From JAGBWK01 sp964544595 (GTDB lineage: Bacteria; Bacteroidota; Bacteroidia; Bacteroidales; Muribaculaceae), in the NCBI GenBank assembly GCA_964544595.1, contig CAZJBM010000001.1, positions 175,125 to 239,124 on the forward strand: 64,000 bases of DNA, given 5' to 3'. Position numbers and translations under genes: made by a program. The notes beneath the pieces are model-generated. The model was not told the origin of the DNA, did no database searches, and saw only the letters and a program-made list of their open reading frames with translations. Shown piece by piece: positions 24,801 to 33,061 of this stretch. The first letter of the stretch is position 1. Every line of letters begins with the position of its first letter.

Positions 24801-27800
24801 ATGATTCCATTCGTACACTTACACGTTCACTCACAATATTCCGTGCTCGATGGTCAAGCATCGGTCACGGCTCTCGTCGATAAGGCCATAGCCGACGGCC
24901 AGGCCGGGCTCGCTCTTACCGATCATGGCAATATGTTCGGCATCAAAGAGTTTTTTAACTACGTCAAGAAGAAGCAAGGTAAATTCAAAGGCGAGCTTAA
25001 GGATTTGAACGCGCTGCTCGATCAGGCGCGCGCCGAGGGTAAGCCCGCGGAAGAAATATCGGCTATTGAAGCCGATATAGCCAAATTGCGCAAGAAATTG
25101 GCGTTTAAGCCGATTTTCGGCTGCGAGATGTATGTTGCCAAAAATTCTTTGCACGATAAGACCGATAAGACCGACAAAGGTCGTCACCTCATAGTCCTCG
25201 CAAAGAATCAGAAAGGCTACAAAAACTTGATAAAACTCGTCTCGAAAGCTTGGACCGAGGGCGCGTATTTTCACCCCCGCACCGATAAAACCGAGCTTGA
25301 AAAGCATAAAGAGGGCCTGATCGTGTGCTCGGCTTGTATAGGCGGCGAGATTCCGCAGCATATCATGCAGGGCGACATTACCGCTGCCGAGAAGTCGGTC
25401 CAATGGTTTAAAAGCGTTTTCGGCGATGACTACTATATCGAATTGCAGCGTCATAAAGCCACGGTTGTCCGTGCCGACCACAGTACCTACGAGAAGCAGT
25501 GCGCCGTAAATAAAGAGCTGATACGCATAGCCGAGAAATATGCCATAAAGCTCATCTGCACCAACGACGTCCACTTCGTCAATGAGTCGGACGCCGAGGC
25601 CCATGAGCGGCTTTTGTGCGTCTCGACCGGGCGTAAACTCTCCGACGAGAACCGTATGCTCTACACTAAGCAGGAGTGGATGAAGACTCAGGAGGAGATG
25701 AATCAGGTGTTCGGCGATATGCCCGAAACGCTTTCCAACACCCTTGAGATTCTCGATAAAGTAGAGACCTACGATATCGACCATGCTCCGATTATGCCCA
25801 ATTTCGAGATTCCCGCTGATTTCGGTACCGAAGAAGAGTATCGCCGTAAATTCTCCGAAAAAGATCTCTTTGATGAATTTACGCGCGATGAAAATGGCAA
25901 TGTCGTTCTAAGCCAGGAGGATGCCGAAGCAAAAATCAACAAACTCGGAGGTTACGACAAGCTTTACCGCATTAAGTTTGAGGCTGACTATCTGAAGAAG
26001 CTCGCCTATGAAGGCGCGACAAAACGCTACGGCGAAAATCTCTCCGACGAGCTTAAGGAGCGTATCAAATTCGAGCTCCATATAATGAAGACTATGGGCT
26101 TCCCCGGCTACTTCCTTATCGTGCAGGATTTTATCAACGTTGCCCGAAACCAGTTGGGGGTTAGCGTCGGCCCTGGCCGCGGATCAGCCGCCGGGTCGGC
26201 TGTGGCCTATTGTCTCGGCATCACGCAGATCGACCCCGTAAAATACGACCTGCTGTTCGAGCGTTTCCTCAACCCCGACCGTATCTCGCTTCCCGATATT
26301 GATATCGACTTCGACGACGACGGCCGCGCTATCGTGTTGAAATACGTCACCGAGAAATATGGTGAGGAGAAAGTGGCCCATATTATCACCTACGGCACGA
26401 TGGCCACTAAATCTGCCATTAAAGACGTGGCTCGCGTTGAGGATCTGCCCCTCTCTGAAAGCAACCGCCTCGCCAACCTCGTGCCTCGTCATCTCCCCGA
26501 AGTCAATGGCAAAGAGCCGAAAATGACGCTTGCCAACTGCCTTAAATATGACCCCGGCTTCCAGCAGGAACTTGTCGCTGGCACCCCGCTCGTCAAAGAG
26601 ACCCTTAAATATGCCGAGCAGCTTGAAGGCAATGTGCGCAACACCGGCGTCCATGCCTGCGGCGTGATCATCTGCCGCGACGACATCACCGATTGGGTGC
26701 CGGTCAGCACGGCTATAGATAAGACCGACGGCCGTGTGCTCGTCACTCAGTATGAAGGCCGCGTCATCGAGGAGACCGGGCTTATAAAAATGGACTTCCT
26801 CGGCCTTAAGACACTGTCAATCATCAAGGAAGCGGTCGAGAATATCAAGCTCGCCCGAAATGTGGATATAGATATCGACACCATACCTATCGACGACCCG
26901 AAGACATATCAACTATATTGCGAGGGTCGCACCACCGGCACATTCCAGTTTGAGTCCGCGGGTATGCAGAAATACCTGCGCGAGCTGCAGCCATCCACTT
27001 TCGAGGACCTTATAGCTATGAACGCGCTTTATCGTCCCGGCCCTATGGACTATATACCCGACTTTATAGCCCGTAAGCACGGCAAGTCGCCTATTGTCTA
27101 TGATATTCCAGTCATGGAGAAGTATCTGAAAGATACCTATGGCGTTACGGTCTACCAGGAGCAAGTGATGCTTCTATCGAGACTCCTGGCCAATTTCACC
27201 CGCGGCCAGAGCGATACGCTCCGTAAGGCAATGGGTAAGAAGATGATAGCCAAGATGAATGAGCTTAAGGGCAAATTCCTTGAAGGGGGTAAGGCCAACG
27301 GGCACGATGAGTCGGTGCTTAACAAAATTTGGGCCGACTGGGAGAAGTTCGCTTCCTACGCCTTCAATAAGAGCCACGCCACCTGCTATAGTTGGGTAGC
27401 ATTCCAGACAGCATATCTCAAAGCCAACTATCCCGCTGAATACATGGCTGCCGTCTTGAGCCGTAACCGCACGGATATTACCAAGCTCACTACCTTTATG
27501 GACGAGTGCAAAGCGTTGCGTATCAAAGTGCTTGGCCCCGATGTGAACGAAAGCTTCTCGTCGTTCGGTGTTAACCGGCATGGCGATATACGCTTCGGTA
27601 TCGCAGCCATTAAAGGCGTGGGCGAGAATGTCGCTGCCGACATTATAAAAGCCCGAATGGATGGCGGACCCTTCACCTCGATTTACGATTTCGTTGAGCG
27701 AGTGCCTCTCGCTTCGCTCAATCGACGAACATTCGAGTCGCTTGCGCTCGCCGGAGCCTTTGACTGCTTCAAGGATGTTCAGCGCGAGGATTATTTCGAG

Positions 27801-28601
27801 AAAAACAGCCGCGACGAGAGCCTTTCTGAGCTTCTGATTCGCTACGGACAGTCGTTTCAGAATGCCAAAAACAATCAGTTCGCGTCGCTGTTCGGCGACG
27901 AGGATGTGAGCCTCAACACCGCCGGCCGCCCCGCTATCAAGCCCGCGATTCCGTGGCTCGACGTGGTGCGTCTCGAAAAAGAGAAGGAGCTTGTAGGCAT
28001 GTTCTTATCGGGTCATCCCCTCGATCCGTTCTTTATGGAGCTGAATTACGGTTGCTCGGCCAACATCAAAGCGGTCAACGAAGGCGAATACACCAAGGAG
28101 GATAAAGAGTTTACTATCGGAGGCCTTGTTGTCGGGTTTGAAGAACGCCCCACAAAGAAAGGCGGTATGTATGGCCGCATCAAGATTGAGGATTATACCG
28201 GCGTGATCGAGCTGATGCTTTTCGGCCAGGATTACATTAAATTCGCCAACTTCGGCAAGACTGGCACTCCCGTCTATGTGCATTGCAAATTTGAGAAAGG
28301 GCGGTTTAACGATGAGCTGCGCTTGAAAGTCGTCGATATGCGCTTGCTTGAGGATGTCAAAGGCCAGATAATCAGTCAGGTCACGATTAATACTACTGTA
28401 GACGACCTTAACGACGCCTTATCGAGCCTAATGCAGGAGCAAATCAACTCTTCGACCCAGAACAGGGGCAACCTCAATTTCAGAGTCTTTCATCCGCAGG
28501 CCAACCGCTATCTTACGCTCACCTCGGGCTACAAAATACCCCTCGACAAGAGGCTCGTCAACCTGCTCAACGACCTCGACCTCGAATTCTCGTTCAACTG
28601 A
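24801..28601 (+). CDS. dnaE: DNA polymerase III alpha subunit
   Basis: 1266 residues, DnaE1 type, the replicative polymerase. It begins MIPFVHLHVHSQYSVLDG, the canonical first strand of the PHP domain. The palm has PGRGSAAGS and the catalytic acidic cluster PDIDIDFDDD (498-507). Then come the fingers, a helix-hairpin-helix region (FGIAAIKGVGENVA) and a C-terminal OB-fold (FTIGGLVVGFEERPTKKGGM). It contains an insertion with a charged coiled coil at about 75-100. The ATG at 24801 is preferred to an upstream TTG because it matches the family start and the promoter position. Confidence 0.97.
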   Translation: MIPFVHLHVHSQYSVLDGQASVTALVDKAIADGQAGLALTDHGNMFGIKEFFNYVKKKQGKFKGELKDLNALLDQARAEGKPAEEISAIEADIAKLRKKLAFKPIFGCEMYVAKNSLHDKTDKTDKGRHLIVLAKNQKGYKNLIKLVSKAWTEGAYFHPRTDKTELEKHKEGLIVCSACIGGEIPQHIMQGDITAAEKSVQWFKSVFGDDYYIELQRHKATVVRADHSTYEKQCAVNKELIRIAEKYAIKLICTNDVHFVNESDAEAHERLLCVSTGRKLSDENRMLYTKQEWMKTQEEMNQVFGDMPETLSNTLEILDKVETYDIDHAPIMPNFEIPADFGTEEEYRRKFSEKDLFDEFTRDENGNVVLSQEDAEAKINKLGGYDKLYRIKFEADYLKKLAYEGATKRYGENLSDELKERIKFELHIMKTMGFPGYFLIVQDFINVARNQLGVSVGPGRGSAAGSAVAYCLGITQIDPVKYDLLFERFLNPDRISLPDIDIDFDDDGRAIVLKYVTEKYGEEKVAHIITYGTMATKSAIKDVARVEDLPLSESNRLANLVPRHLPEVNGKEPKMTLANCLKYDPGFQQELVAGTPLVKETLKYAEQLEGNVRNTGVHACGVIICRDDITDWVPVSTAIDKTDGRVLVTQYEGRVIEETGLIKMDFLGLKTLSIIKEAVENIKLARNVDIDIDTIPIDDPKTYQLYCEGRTTGTFQFESAGMQKYLRELQPSTFEDLIAMNALYRPGPMDYIPDFIARKHGKSPIVYDIPVMEKYLKDTYGVTVYQEQVMLLSRLLANFTRGQSDTLRKAMGKKMIAKMNELKGKFLEGGKANGHDESVLNKIWADWEKFASYAFNKSHATCYSWVAFQTAYLKANYPAEYMAAVLSRNRTDITKLTTFMDECKALRIKVLGPDVNESFSSFGVNRHGDIRFGIAAIKGVGENVAADIIKARMDGGPFTSIYDFVERVPLASLNRRTFESLALAGAFDCFKDVQREDYFEKNSRDESLSELLIRYGQSFQNAKNNQFASLFGDEDVSLNTAGRPAIKPAIPWLDVVRLEKEKELVGMFLSGHPLDPFFMELNYGCSANIKAVNEGEYTKEDKEFTIGGLVVGFEERPTKKGGMYGRIKIEDYTGVIELMLFGQDYIKFANFGKTGTPVYVHCKFEKGRFNDELRLKVVDMRLLEDVKGQIISQVTINTTVDDLNDALSSLMQEQINSSTQNRGNLNFRVFHPQANRYLTLTSGYKIPLDKRLVNLLNDLDLEFSFN

Positions 28602-28654
28602 CACTAAGCTTGATAACGACCTTAATTACTAACAACTAATAAATTACACGAATC

Positions 28655-28978
28655 ATGGCATTTCATTTCACTGACGACAACGTAGAAGAAATCATCGCTT
28701 CAGGCAAACCCGTAGTTATCGACTTCTGGGCGACTTGGTGTGGCCCCTGCGTAGGCATGGCCCCCACTGTCGACGAGCTTGCTGAAAAATATGAGGGTCA
28801 AGTAGTTGTAGGCAAATACAACGTTGACGACGAAGGCGATTTCTCAGCCGACCATCGCATCATGTCGCTCCCCACAATCCTCTTCTTCAAAGACGGCAAG
28901 AAGACCGACATTCGCCTCGTTGGCGCCGTTTCCCGCGAAACCCTCGACGAGAAAATCCAGGCTCTCCTCGCTCTCTAA
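28655..28978 (+). CDS. trxA: Thioredoxin
   Basis: 107 residues, no signal peptide, so a cytoplasmic thioredoxin. The active site is WATWCGPC and the cis-Pro loop is SLPTILFFKDGK. It reduces protein disulfides with thioredoxin reductase. It lies 53 bp after dnaE on the same strand and is closed by a hairpin at 29011-29048, so it is probably co-transcribed with dnaE. Confidence 0.96.
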   Translation: MAFHFTDDNVEEIIASGKPVVIDFWATWCGPCVGMAPTVDELAEKYEGQVVVGKYNVDDEGDFSADHRIMSLPTILFFKDGKKTDIRLVGAVSRETLDEKIQALLAL

Positions 28979-29010
28979 ATTAGCCTTGCCAAACAATTGA
29001 TTAACAGTCT

Positions 29011-29048
29011 GATATGGAGCGCACGCCCTACAACCTGCGCTCCATATC
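29011..29048 (+). terminator. Hairpin after trxA
   Basis: Perfect 13 bp stem (29011-29023 with 29036-29048) around a 12 nt loop. It has no long T-run. The stem begins GATATGGAGCG, a sequence that recurs in the intergenic repeats after the FGE-fold genes. Confidence 0.65.
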
Positions 29049-29086
29049 TTATTGCTGATAGAATACCCCATGCATCCTATAAGCCA

Positions 29087-29866
29087 ATGAAAAGAACCTA
29101 TTGCATGTTGACGATATTAGTGGCGATAATGGCCCTGACGGTCTCCGTCGATGCTGCCTCGCCAAAAGGCCGCCGCAAGCAGAAAAAGGAGCAAACCTTC
29201 ACCGTCAACGGCGTTAGCTTCACGATGGTGCCTGTAGAGGGTGGCACTTTCATAATGGGCAGCAATGATGGTAAAGATGATGAAAAACCGGTGCATAGCG
29301 TAACGCTTTCCGACTACATGATCGGGGAGACCGAGGTTACGCAGGCGCTTTGGACGGCTGTTATGGGAAACAATCCGAGTTATCATAAAGGAGACAATCT
29401 GCCTGTCGAGCAAGTTAGTTGGATTGACTGCCAGGAATTTATCCGTAAGCTTAATTCCATTACGGGTCAACGTTTCCGCTTGCCTACCGAGGCTGAGTGG
29501 GAGTATGCTGCCCGCGGCGGCTCGAAGTCGAGAGGTTATAAGTACAGCGGCAGCGAAAATCCTGACGGCGTGGCATGGTACTACTATAACAGTGGTGATG
29601 AAACTCACAATGTTAAGACCAAGGCATCCAACGAGCTTGGTTTATACGACATGAACGGTAACGTGTGGGAATGGTGTCTTGACTGGTACGGTTCATATCC
29701 TTCCGGATCAGTGACCAACCCTTCCGGCCCTTCGTCAGGCTTTTACCGTGTGCTTCGTGGGGGTAGTTATTGCAGCGACGCTGATTTCTCTCGTGCGGCG
29801 CTTCGCTTCCATAACGGCCCATCAAATCGTTACGACTTCCTCGGCTTGCGCCTCGCCCTTGAATGA
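29087..29866 (+). CDS. Secreted FGE-sulfatase-fold (SUMF1) protein A
   Basis: 259 residues. A signal peptide (MKRTYCMLTILVAIMALTVSVDA) and a basic segment precede one SUMF1/FGE domain: FTMVPVEGGTFIMGS, ETEVTQALWTAVMG, RLPTEAEWEYAARGG, GLYDMNGNVWEWCLDWY and VLRGGSY. The catalytic cysteine pair of true formylglycine-generating enzymes is not conserved: after RGGSY there is one Cys and no partner. It may act as a binding module; no partner is known. ATG 29087 was chosen because it opens the signal peptide. It is the shortest of three paralogues in the cluster. Confidence 0.85.
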   Translation: MKRTYCMLTILVAIMALTVSVDAASPKGRRKQKKEQTFTVNGVSFTMVPVEGGTFIMGSNDGKDDEKPVHSVTLSDYMIGETEVTQALWTAVMGNNPSYHKGDNLPVEQVSWIDCQEFIRKLNSITGQRFRLPTEAEWEYAARGGSKSRGYKYSGSENPDGVAWYYYNSGDETHNVKTKASNELGLYDMNGNVWEWCLDWYGSYPSGSVTNPSGPSSGFYRVLRGGSYCSDADFSRAALRFHNGPSNRYDFLGLRLALE

Positions 29867-29870
29867 ATGA

Positions 29871-29962
29871 GCGGCAAGCGAATATGGAAGCGAAATGGTG
29901 TAGTGGAAACGTCAAACAGTATGGAGGGAATCAGGTTTTGAGCGTCGCTACTCTCTCTTGCG
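29871..29962 (+). repeat. Intergenic repeat cassette, copy 1
   Basis: Immediately after FGE gene A. Contains GGCAAGCGAATATGGAAGCG (from 29873) and, at 29940-29962, GAGCGTCGCTACTCTCTC followed by TTGCG. Both blocks recur after the two other FGE-fold genes. Confidence 0.6.
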
Positions 29963-30029
29963 TTTTTAGATAAATACCCCCAGCCGAAAGAATTTGGCGA
30001 AAATTCATGGGCTTTATGACCTTTTTTCT

Positions 30030-30037
30030 TAACTTTG
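30030..30037 (+). promoter_or_regulatory. -7 box of the kinase gene
   Basis: TAACTTTG, a full match to TAnnTTTG, about 48 bp before the kinase ATG. The 20 bp upstream position carries ATG rather than TTG (30007-30009). A similar ATGGGCTTTA stretch precedes the -7 box at 34791. Confidence 0.6.
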
Positions 30038-30085
30038 CGCTAAATACAAAATTATTGTCCTAACCAGCAATCATAATCCATCGCA

Positions 30086-31471
30086 ATGGCTTTAAACAAC
30101 GGCACAATTCTCCGCAACACATACCGTATCGTCCGCACCCTCGGTGCCGGAGGCTTCGGAATCACCTACGAGGTGGTACACGAGGGACTCGACACCCGCA
30201 TGGCTGTCAAGGAATTCTTTGTCAGCGACTTCTGTAACCGCGACGATTCTACAGGCCGCGTCAGCGTGGCCACCAAAGGCAAGGAGGAGTTGATCGCCAA
30301 GCTCAAAAAGAAATTTGTCGACGAGGCTCGCTCGCTGTCAAAGCTTCATCATCCTCATATAGTGAAAGTTACCGACGTATTTGAGGAAAACGATACCGTC
30401 TACTTCGTTATGAACTATATTGAGGGGCGTTCGCTTGCCGACCATGTTGCCGGGAAGGGCACGCTCTCTGAGGCCAAAGCTATTGAATACGTTCGCCAGA
30501 TCTGCGACGCGCTCTCCTACGTACACTCCAACAACCGTATGCACCTCGACGTGAAGCCCGCGAATGTGATGATTGACGGCGATGATAATGCGGTGCTTAT
30601 CGACTTCGGCGCCTCTAAGCAATACGACGAGGTCAACGGTCAGAACACATCAACCGTGGCGGGTTTTACCCCCGGCTTCGCCCCTATCGAGCAGATGGGC
30701 AACGACATAACCGAATTCACCCCCGCAACCGATGTCTACGCTGTAGGCGCGACCCTCTACCGACTGCTGACTGGCCAAACCCCTCCCAACGCGTCGCTGC
30801 TCGTCAGCAAGCCGTTGCCCGCCCTCCCCGCTAATATCAGCGAAGCTACCCGCTCAGCCATAATCCAGGCGATGCGCCCGAGCAAAACCGACCGCCCGCA
30901 GACCATTGCGGCCTTCCTCAGCCTTCTCCCTTCGGGCAAGAATATTAATAAAGCGCCAAAGAAAACCGAGCGCGAAACCATCGTGGCGCAGGTGGAGAAT
31001 CCGACCGTCGCGTTTACGCGTAAAAAGTCGAAAAACAAGACTGCGCTCTATGTTTCCTTAGGCATAATCGCTGCTGTAGCTATCGGGGTTATTTGGGCGG
31101 TATCGACTAATGAGCCAACCCCGCCCCCTGTGTCGCCTGCAGAGGAGGTTATCGCCGAAGATGTTGCGCCCGCAGTTGAGGAGGAAGTTGTAGAGGAGAT
31201 TGTCCCTGTTACGCCCCCTGTTGCGACCCCGGCTCCGGCTAAGGCCGAAGCTGTTGCAACCTCAACCTCTAAACCAAGCAAGCAGTCTCAGCCTACGCCT
31301 CAAAAAAGTTCGAAACCCAATAACAGCAGTAATTCCGCTTCTTCAAGAAACGATTTTGCTAAACCTGCTCCAAAAAACAATAACCCGAAGTCAGATGCAC
31401 CGCGTTCCACTCCATCAACTTCTTCAGCTAATTCTAACCCATATACATTCCAAAAACCCACTGCTGATTAA
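30086..31471 (+). CDS. Membrane-anchored Ser/Thr protein kinase
   Basis: 461 residues. An N-terminal eukaryotic-like kinase domain (about 12-290) has the glycine loop GAGGFGITYEV (20-30), ATP lysine Lys42 (MAVKEF), catalytic loop HLDVKPANVM (153-162) and LIDFGASK with DFG at 173-175. The Arg of the usual HRD is Leu, making it a non-RD kinase of the GFGITY group. One membrane helix lies at about 318-336. The remaining about 125 residues are acidic, then Pro/Ser/Asn-rich low complexity and would be periplasmic. It lies between FGE-fold genes A and B, 45 bp before gene B, so a functional link with these secreted proteins is plausible but unproven. Confidence 0.9.
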   Translation: MALNNGTILRNTYRIVRTLGAGGFGITYEVVHEGLDTRMAVKEFFVSDFCNRDDSTGRVSVATKGKEELIAKLKKKFVDEARSLSKLHHPHIVKVTDVFEENDTVYFVMNYIEGRSLADHVAGKGTLSEAKAIEYVRQICDALSYVHSNNRMHLDVKPANVMIDGDDNAVLIDFGASKQYDEVNGQNTSTVAGFTPGFAPIEQMGNDITEFTPATDVYAVGATLYRLLTGQTPPNASLLVSKPLPALPANISEATRSAIIQAMRPSKTDRPQTIAAFLSLLPSGKNINKAPKKTERETIVAQVENPTVAFTRKKSKNKTALYVSLGIIAAVAIGVIWAVSTNEPTPPPVSPAEEVIAEDVAPAVEEEVVEEIVPVTPPVATPAPAKAEAVATSTSKPSKQSQPTPQKSSKPNNSSNSASSRNDFAKPAPKNNNPKSDAPRSTPSTSSANSNPYTFQKPTAD

Positions 31472-31516
31472 TTCATACTCAGTCTAACTAAAGAACCATA
31501 GCGATAGAATATCATT

Positions 31517-32851
31517 ATGAGAATCGTATATACTCTCTTAGCCGCCGCAGCGATGCTGTTCATGCCCCAGGCAACAGTAGGGCAGAACGTTAACGGCACT
31601 GCTAATGGTCATGACTACGTCGACATGGGGCTTTCGGTGATGTGGGCCACCACCAACCTCGGCGCCACTTTCCCGACCGGCTATGGCGACTTTTACGCAT
31701 GGGGCGAGATATCTCCCGCTCCCGGCGATGACTTTAACCCGGCTAATTGCAAGGCAAACTCGCTGAATATCATAGCACTCGATTCGTCGCTCGATGCCGC
31801 GGCTAAGCAATGGGGAGGCTCATGGCGCATGCCTACGAAAGCCGAAATCGAAGAGCTGATCGCGAATACTACCATCACGGAAAATAAAGTTGACGGAGTA
31901 CGTATCTTTGTATTAAAGAGCAAAATCAACGGTAATGAGTTGTCTCTTCCCGCCGCTGGCGGCCGAGGCGGAACTTCCGCACTTTATCAGAACGACGACG
32001 GCTTTTATTGGTGTACTGCAGGAGAGAATGACGGTAAGGCGTCTTGCCTTACGATAGAGGGCAAATCTTTGAAAGCAAATACGTTGAAAAATCTCCGCTA
32101 CTTCGGTCAAAGTATTCGCCCGGTCTTTAATAAAGCTAAAGTATCTATAACGACCGACCCGGCCACCGCGAATAAAATAATTGACGTAGACGGCGTAAGC
32201 TTCACGATGGTGCATGTTAACGGCGGCACATTTAAGATGGGTAGCAAAAAAGGCGAAAAGGACGAGAAGCCTGTTCACGGCGTGACGCTTTCCGACTATA
32301 TGATCGGCGAGACTGAGGTCACTCAGGCGCTGTGGAAGGCCGTGATGGATGGTAAAAACCCGAGTAAATTTCAGGGAGACAATCTGCCGGTGACAAATGT
32401 TAGCTGGGAAGATTGCCAAAAATTCATTGCAAGGCTCAATTTACTGACGGGGCTTGAATTTCATCTTCCCTCAGAGGCTCAGTGGGAGTTTGCCGCACGT
32501 GGCGGCTCAAATTCACGTAGCTACCAGTATAGCGGAAGCGACAATATCGGCACCGTGGCGTGGTATGATATGAATAGTGGTAAAAAGCCGCATCCCGTTA
32601 AGAGTAAAGCCTATAACGAGCTTGGCCTCTTCGACATGAGCGGCAACGTGGTTGAATGGTGTGCGGATTGGAGCGACACCTATCCCTCAGGCTTCCGCGT
32701 CAATCCTACCGGCCCGGCTATTGGCGCTAACCGCATTGCCCGCGGAGGAGGTCATTGCTACTCCGCGACCTCCTGTCGCCCGACCTATCGTCACACCATC
32801 TCCCCCGTCAATAACAGTGACATCCTCGGCCTCCGCCTCGCCCTCGACTGA
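31517..32851 (+). CDS. Secreted FISUMP-like/FGE-fold protein B
   Basis: 444 residues with a signal peptide (MRIVYTLLAAAAMLFMPQAT). Residues about 30-205 match the Fibrobacter major paralogous (FISUMP) type domain: HDYVDMGLSVMWATTNLGA, FYAWGEISPAPG, SWRMPTKAEIEELI. Residues about 225-444 are a SUMF1/FGE domain: FTMVHVNGGTFKMGS, ETEVTQALWKAVMDGKNPSK, LPSEAQWEFAARGG. After RGGGH it has Cys-x5-Cys, not the Cys-x4-Cys spacing of active FGE. Tandem paralogue of the next gene. It follows the kinase by 45 bp and is likely in the same transcript. Confidence 0.85.
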   Translation: MRIVYTLLAAAAMLFMPQATVGQNVNGTANGHDYVDMGLSVMWATTNLGATFPTGYGDFYAWGEISPAPGDDFNPANCKANSLNIIALDSSLDAAAKQWGGSWRMPTKAEIEELIANTTITENKVDGVRIFVLKSKINGNELSLPAAGGRGGTSALYQNDDGFYWCTAGENDGKASCLTIEGKSLKANTLKNLRYFGQSIRPVFNKAKVSITTDPATANKIIDVDGVSFTMVHVNGGTFKMGSKKGEKDEKPVHGVTLSDYMIGETEVTQALWKAVMDGKNPSKFQGDNLPVTNVSWEDCQKFIARLNLLTGLEFHLPSEAQWEFAARGGSNSRSYQYSGSDNIGTVAWYDMNSGKKPHPVKSKAYNELGLFDMSGNVVEWCADWSDTYPSGFRVNPTGPAIGANRIARGGGHCYSATSCRPTYRHTISPVNNSDILGLRLALD

Positions 32852-32856
32852 GTGTC

Positions 32857-33007
32857 AGGCCTTCAGGCGTGTGAAAGAGAAATAACGTAGGAGGCTGCGT
32901 GACAAGCAGATATGGAGCGTGGGGCTTTAGCCCCGTGAAAGAGAAACGAGGCTGTGGCAACAACGCTACTCTCTCCCACGCCTAATAACGCACGCTCCGT
33001 ATTTATC
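32857..33007 (+). repeat. Intergenic repeat cassette, copy 2 (two units)
   Basis: After FGE gene B. The first partial unit ends GGCGTGTGAAAGAGAAA. A GGCTGCGTGACAAGC link leads to GATATGGAGCG (32909-32919), which opens the second unit. That unit contains a perfect hairpin GGGGCT-TT-AGCCCC (32921-32934), GTGAAAGAGAAACG, GGCTGTGGCAA and AACGCTACTCTCTCCCACG (from 32962). It closes with CGCACGCTCCGTATTTATC, roughly inverted to its opening. Confidence 0.65.
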
Positions 33008-33061
33008 TGACACTCAATCCCTTCAATAATCAAACCTCAAACTATAAAATCATCATAACTA

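Noticed and set aside
24831..25784. 317-codon minus frame inside dnaE
   Set aside because: Exact mirror of the conserved PHP-domain coding sequence; no family features.
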